Assembly (NCBI RefSeq): GCF_000165795.1
Contig: NZ_CM001022.1
Coordinates: 248,001 to 312,000 of the forward strand
Reading direction: 5' to 3'
Source: Aminomonas paucivorans DSM 12260
Lineage (GTDB): Bacteria; Synergistota; Synergistia; Synergistales; Synergistaceae
DNA length: 64,000 nt
Shown here: positions 63,094-64,000 of the stretch, in pieces
Numbering within the stretch: position 1 is the first letter of the stretch
How the letters are laid out: the number at the start of each line of letters is the position of its first letter
The notes under the pieces: model-generated
Seen by the model: only the letters and a program-made list of their open reading frames with translations
Databases searched by the model: none
Told to the model about the DNA's origin: nothing
Translations under genes and position numbers: made by a program

Positions 63094-63924
63094 TCAGGCG
63101 TTCACCTCCTCCGCAAGCTCCACGCAACCCCAGCCGCTGGAGTTCTTGGCCCCCAGACCCGCGTCCAGGGCCAGCTGCAGCAGTTCCGTCGGGCCCTCCA
63201 AAAGAAACGTGCCCTCCCATCCCTTGATGAGGAAGGTGTCTCGGGGAGAGAACCGACCTGTGACACGGTGTACCTTCCCGGCGGGGCGGAAACGCAGGGG
63301 GACCGAAACGTCGAGGGGGAAAGGTGTTTGGGGGGATGGGGTTTCTTCTTCTCCTGAGAGGGGGAGAGTCAAAGGGAAGGAGGCGCCGCGCAGGGCGGCG
63401 TGCTTCTTCCGGAGGTTGGCGGTGATCTGCTCCGCGAAGGTGGTTTCTTGGGGTTCGTAGTACACCGCGTAGGGTTGCCCGTCTTGTTTTTTTAATGTTG
63501 AATAACAAGTAATGGGGGAGCAGGTGTGCAGGCGAAGGCGGGTTCCCGTCGTCTTGGGGGCCGCCACCTCCACCCCAGAGCAGACCAGATCATTGTTTCC
63601 CAGGCGGAGGGATCTGCCTGCAAGAAGCCCCTGGGCACAGTCTTCCAGGATGTCCAGGACGGGAGAGGACAGGATGAAAGAAAGGGGAGGATCGAAGAGC
63701 AGGATGTCCTTCCCCATGCTGCGGGGAGGTCGGGGGCTGCGGAGGGTGGAAAAGACGAAGAGTCGAAAGGACCGCTTCTCGTAGAGGAACCCCGGGCCAT
63801 GCAGGAAATCCGCGAGCTCCTCGGAAAGCAACCCGTACACGGCGGATTGGAGGAAATGATGGTAAGCCCTGGGGAGGCGGACTTCGAGACCGCTTCGGGG
63901 GATGAGATGGATGCTCAGTCGCAT
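63094..63924 (-). CDS. cas6: Cas6 crRNA-processing endoribonuclease
   Basis: 276 residues. Two RAMP-like halves: MRLSIHLIPRSGLEVRLPRAYHHFLQSAVYGLL at the start and the Gly-rich loop KNSSGWGCVELAEEV at the end. H22/H23 in AYHHFL are candidate catalytic residues. It cuts the pre-crRNA of the 74-repeat array. First gene of the operon. Confidence 0.9.
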   Translation of the reverse strand: MRLSIHLIPRSGLEVRLPRAYHHFLQSAVYGLLSEELADFLHGPGFLYEKRSFRLFVFSTLRSPRPPRSMGKDILLFDPPLSFILSSPVLDILEDCAQGLLAGRSLRLGNNDLVCSGVEVAAPKTTGTRLRLHTCSPITCYSTLKKQDGQPYAVYYEPQETTFAEQITANLRKKHAALRGASFPLTLPLSGEEETPSPQTPFPLDVSVPLRFRPAGKVHRVTGRFSPRDTFLIKGWEGTFLLEGPTELLQLALDAGLGAKNSSGWGCVELAEEVNA

Positions 63925-64000
63925 GAGCGCCGTCCAGAGCGCCGTTCTATTGCGTTCATTTTTAAGTACCCCCTATAGACTGCTTGATATTATATTATTC
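63925..64000 (-). promoter_or_regulatory. AT-rich upstream region of the I-B cas operon
   Basis: The base composition drops sharply. On the minus strand TATAAT occurs at 63994-63989, a good -10; the -35 would lie at or beyond the window edge. The leader to cas6 would be about 65 bases. Confidence 0.45.

Overview
The window is GC-rich chromosomal DNA of an anaerobic, diderm, amino-acid-fermenting type of bacterium. Three secreted proteins end in a Gly-rich/Cys motif, a hydrophobic helix and basic residues (the Synergist-CTERM type of sorting signal). Together with HndABCD-type hydrogenase, selenocysteine formate dehydrogenases and a TonB/ExbB/ExbD system, this points to the Synergistota. An Aminomonas-like organism is my best inference; nothing was checked against a database. 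No rRNA or tRNA gene was recognised.

Region 1 (1-4130): secreted proteolysis. A C10 (streptopain-like) protease, a small secreted protein resembling a free subtilisin propeptide, and an S8 subtilase; both proteases carry the Synergist-CTERM tail. Region 2 (4185-8760, minus): a Moco-riboswitch-like leader with terminator, a MoeA-like protein, a selenocysteine formate dehydrogenase (Sec 366) and an FmdE-family protein. Region 3 (9405-18174): a long leader, a SnoaL-like protein, then NuoE-, HndB- and NuoF-like subunits feeding a second selenocysteine formate dehydrogenase (Sec 360), a FocA formate channel, MobA, and convergent FdhD. Region 4 (18352-23042): a paralogous NuoE/HndB/NuoF set ending in an [FeFe] hydrogenase. 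Regions 3 and 4 look like interchangeable NAD(P)- and ferredoxin-linked modules, one for formate and one for H2.

Region 5 (23120-30042): an FAD amine-oxidase-like protein with a YYY-type (DUF2298) membrane protein, LspA, class I fructose-bisphosphate aldolase, a thioredoxin and a DUF3798 lipid/solute-binding-like protein. Region 6 (30002-33100, minus): a corrinoid-activation cluster (RACE/ASKHA ferredoxin protein, methionine-synthase-activation-like protein) with a broken CobW-like GTPase and a small or frameshifted gene. Region 7 (33183-41793): a promoter plus cobalamin riboswitch in front of a complete B12 uptake operon (surface beta-propeller-like protein, TonB receptor, BtuF, BtuC, BtuD, ExbB, ExbD, TonB).

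Region 8 (41834-64000): a defence island. An orphan HicB antitoxin abuts a 7-repeat type II-C CRISPR array with cas2, cas1 and a cas9 whose 5' end (RuvC-I) is gone, replaced by an IS3-type end and a full IS21-family element (istA/istB). An IS3-family transposase remnant follows, then a 74-repeat type I-B array with leader and the operon cas6-cas8b-cas7-cas5-cas3-cas4-cas1-cas2, all on the minus strand. The II-C system appears dead for interference while the I-B system looks intact.
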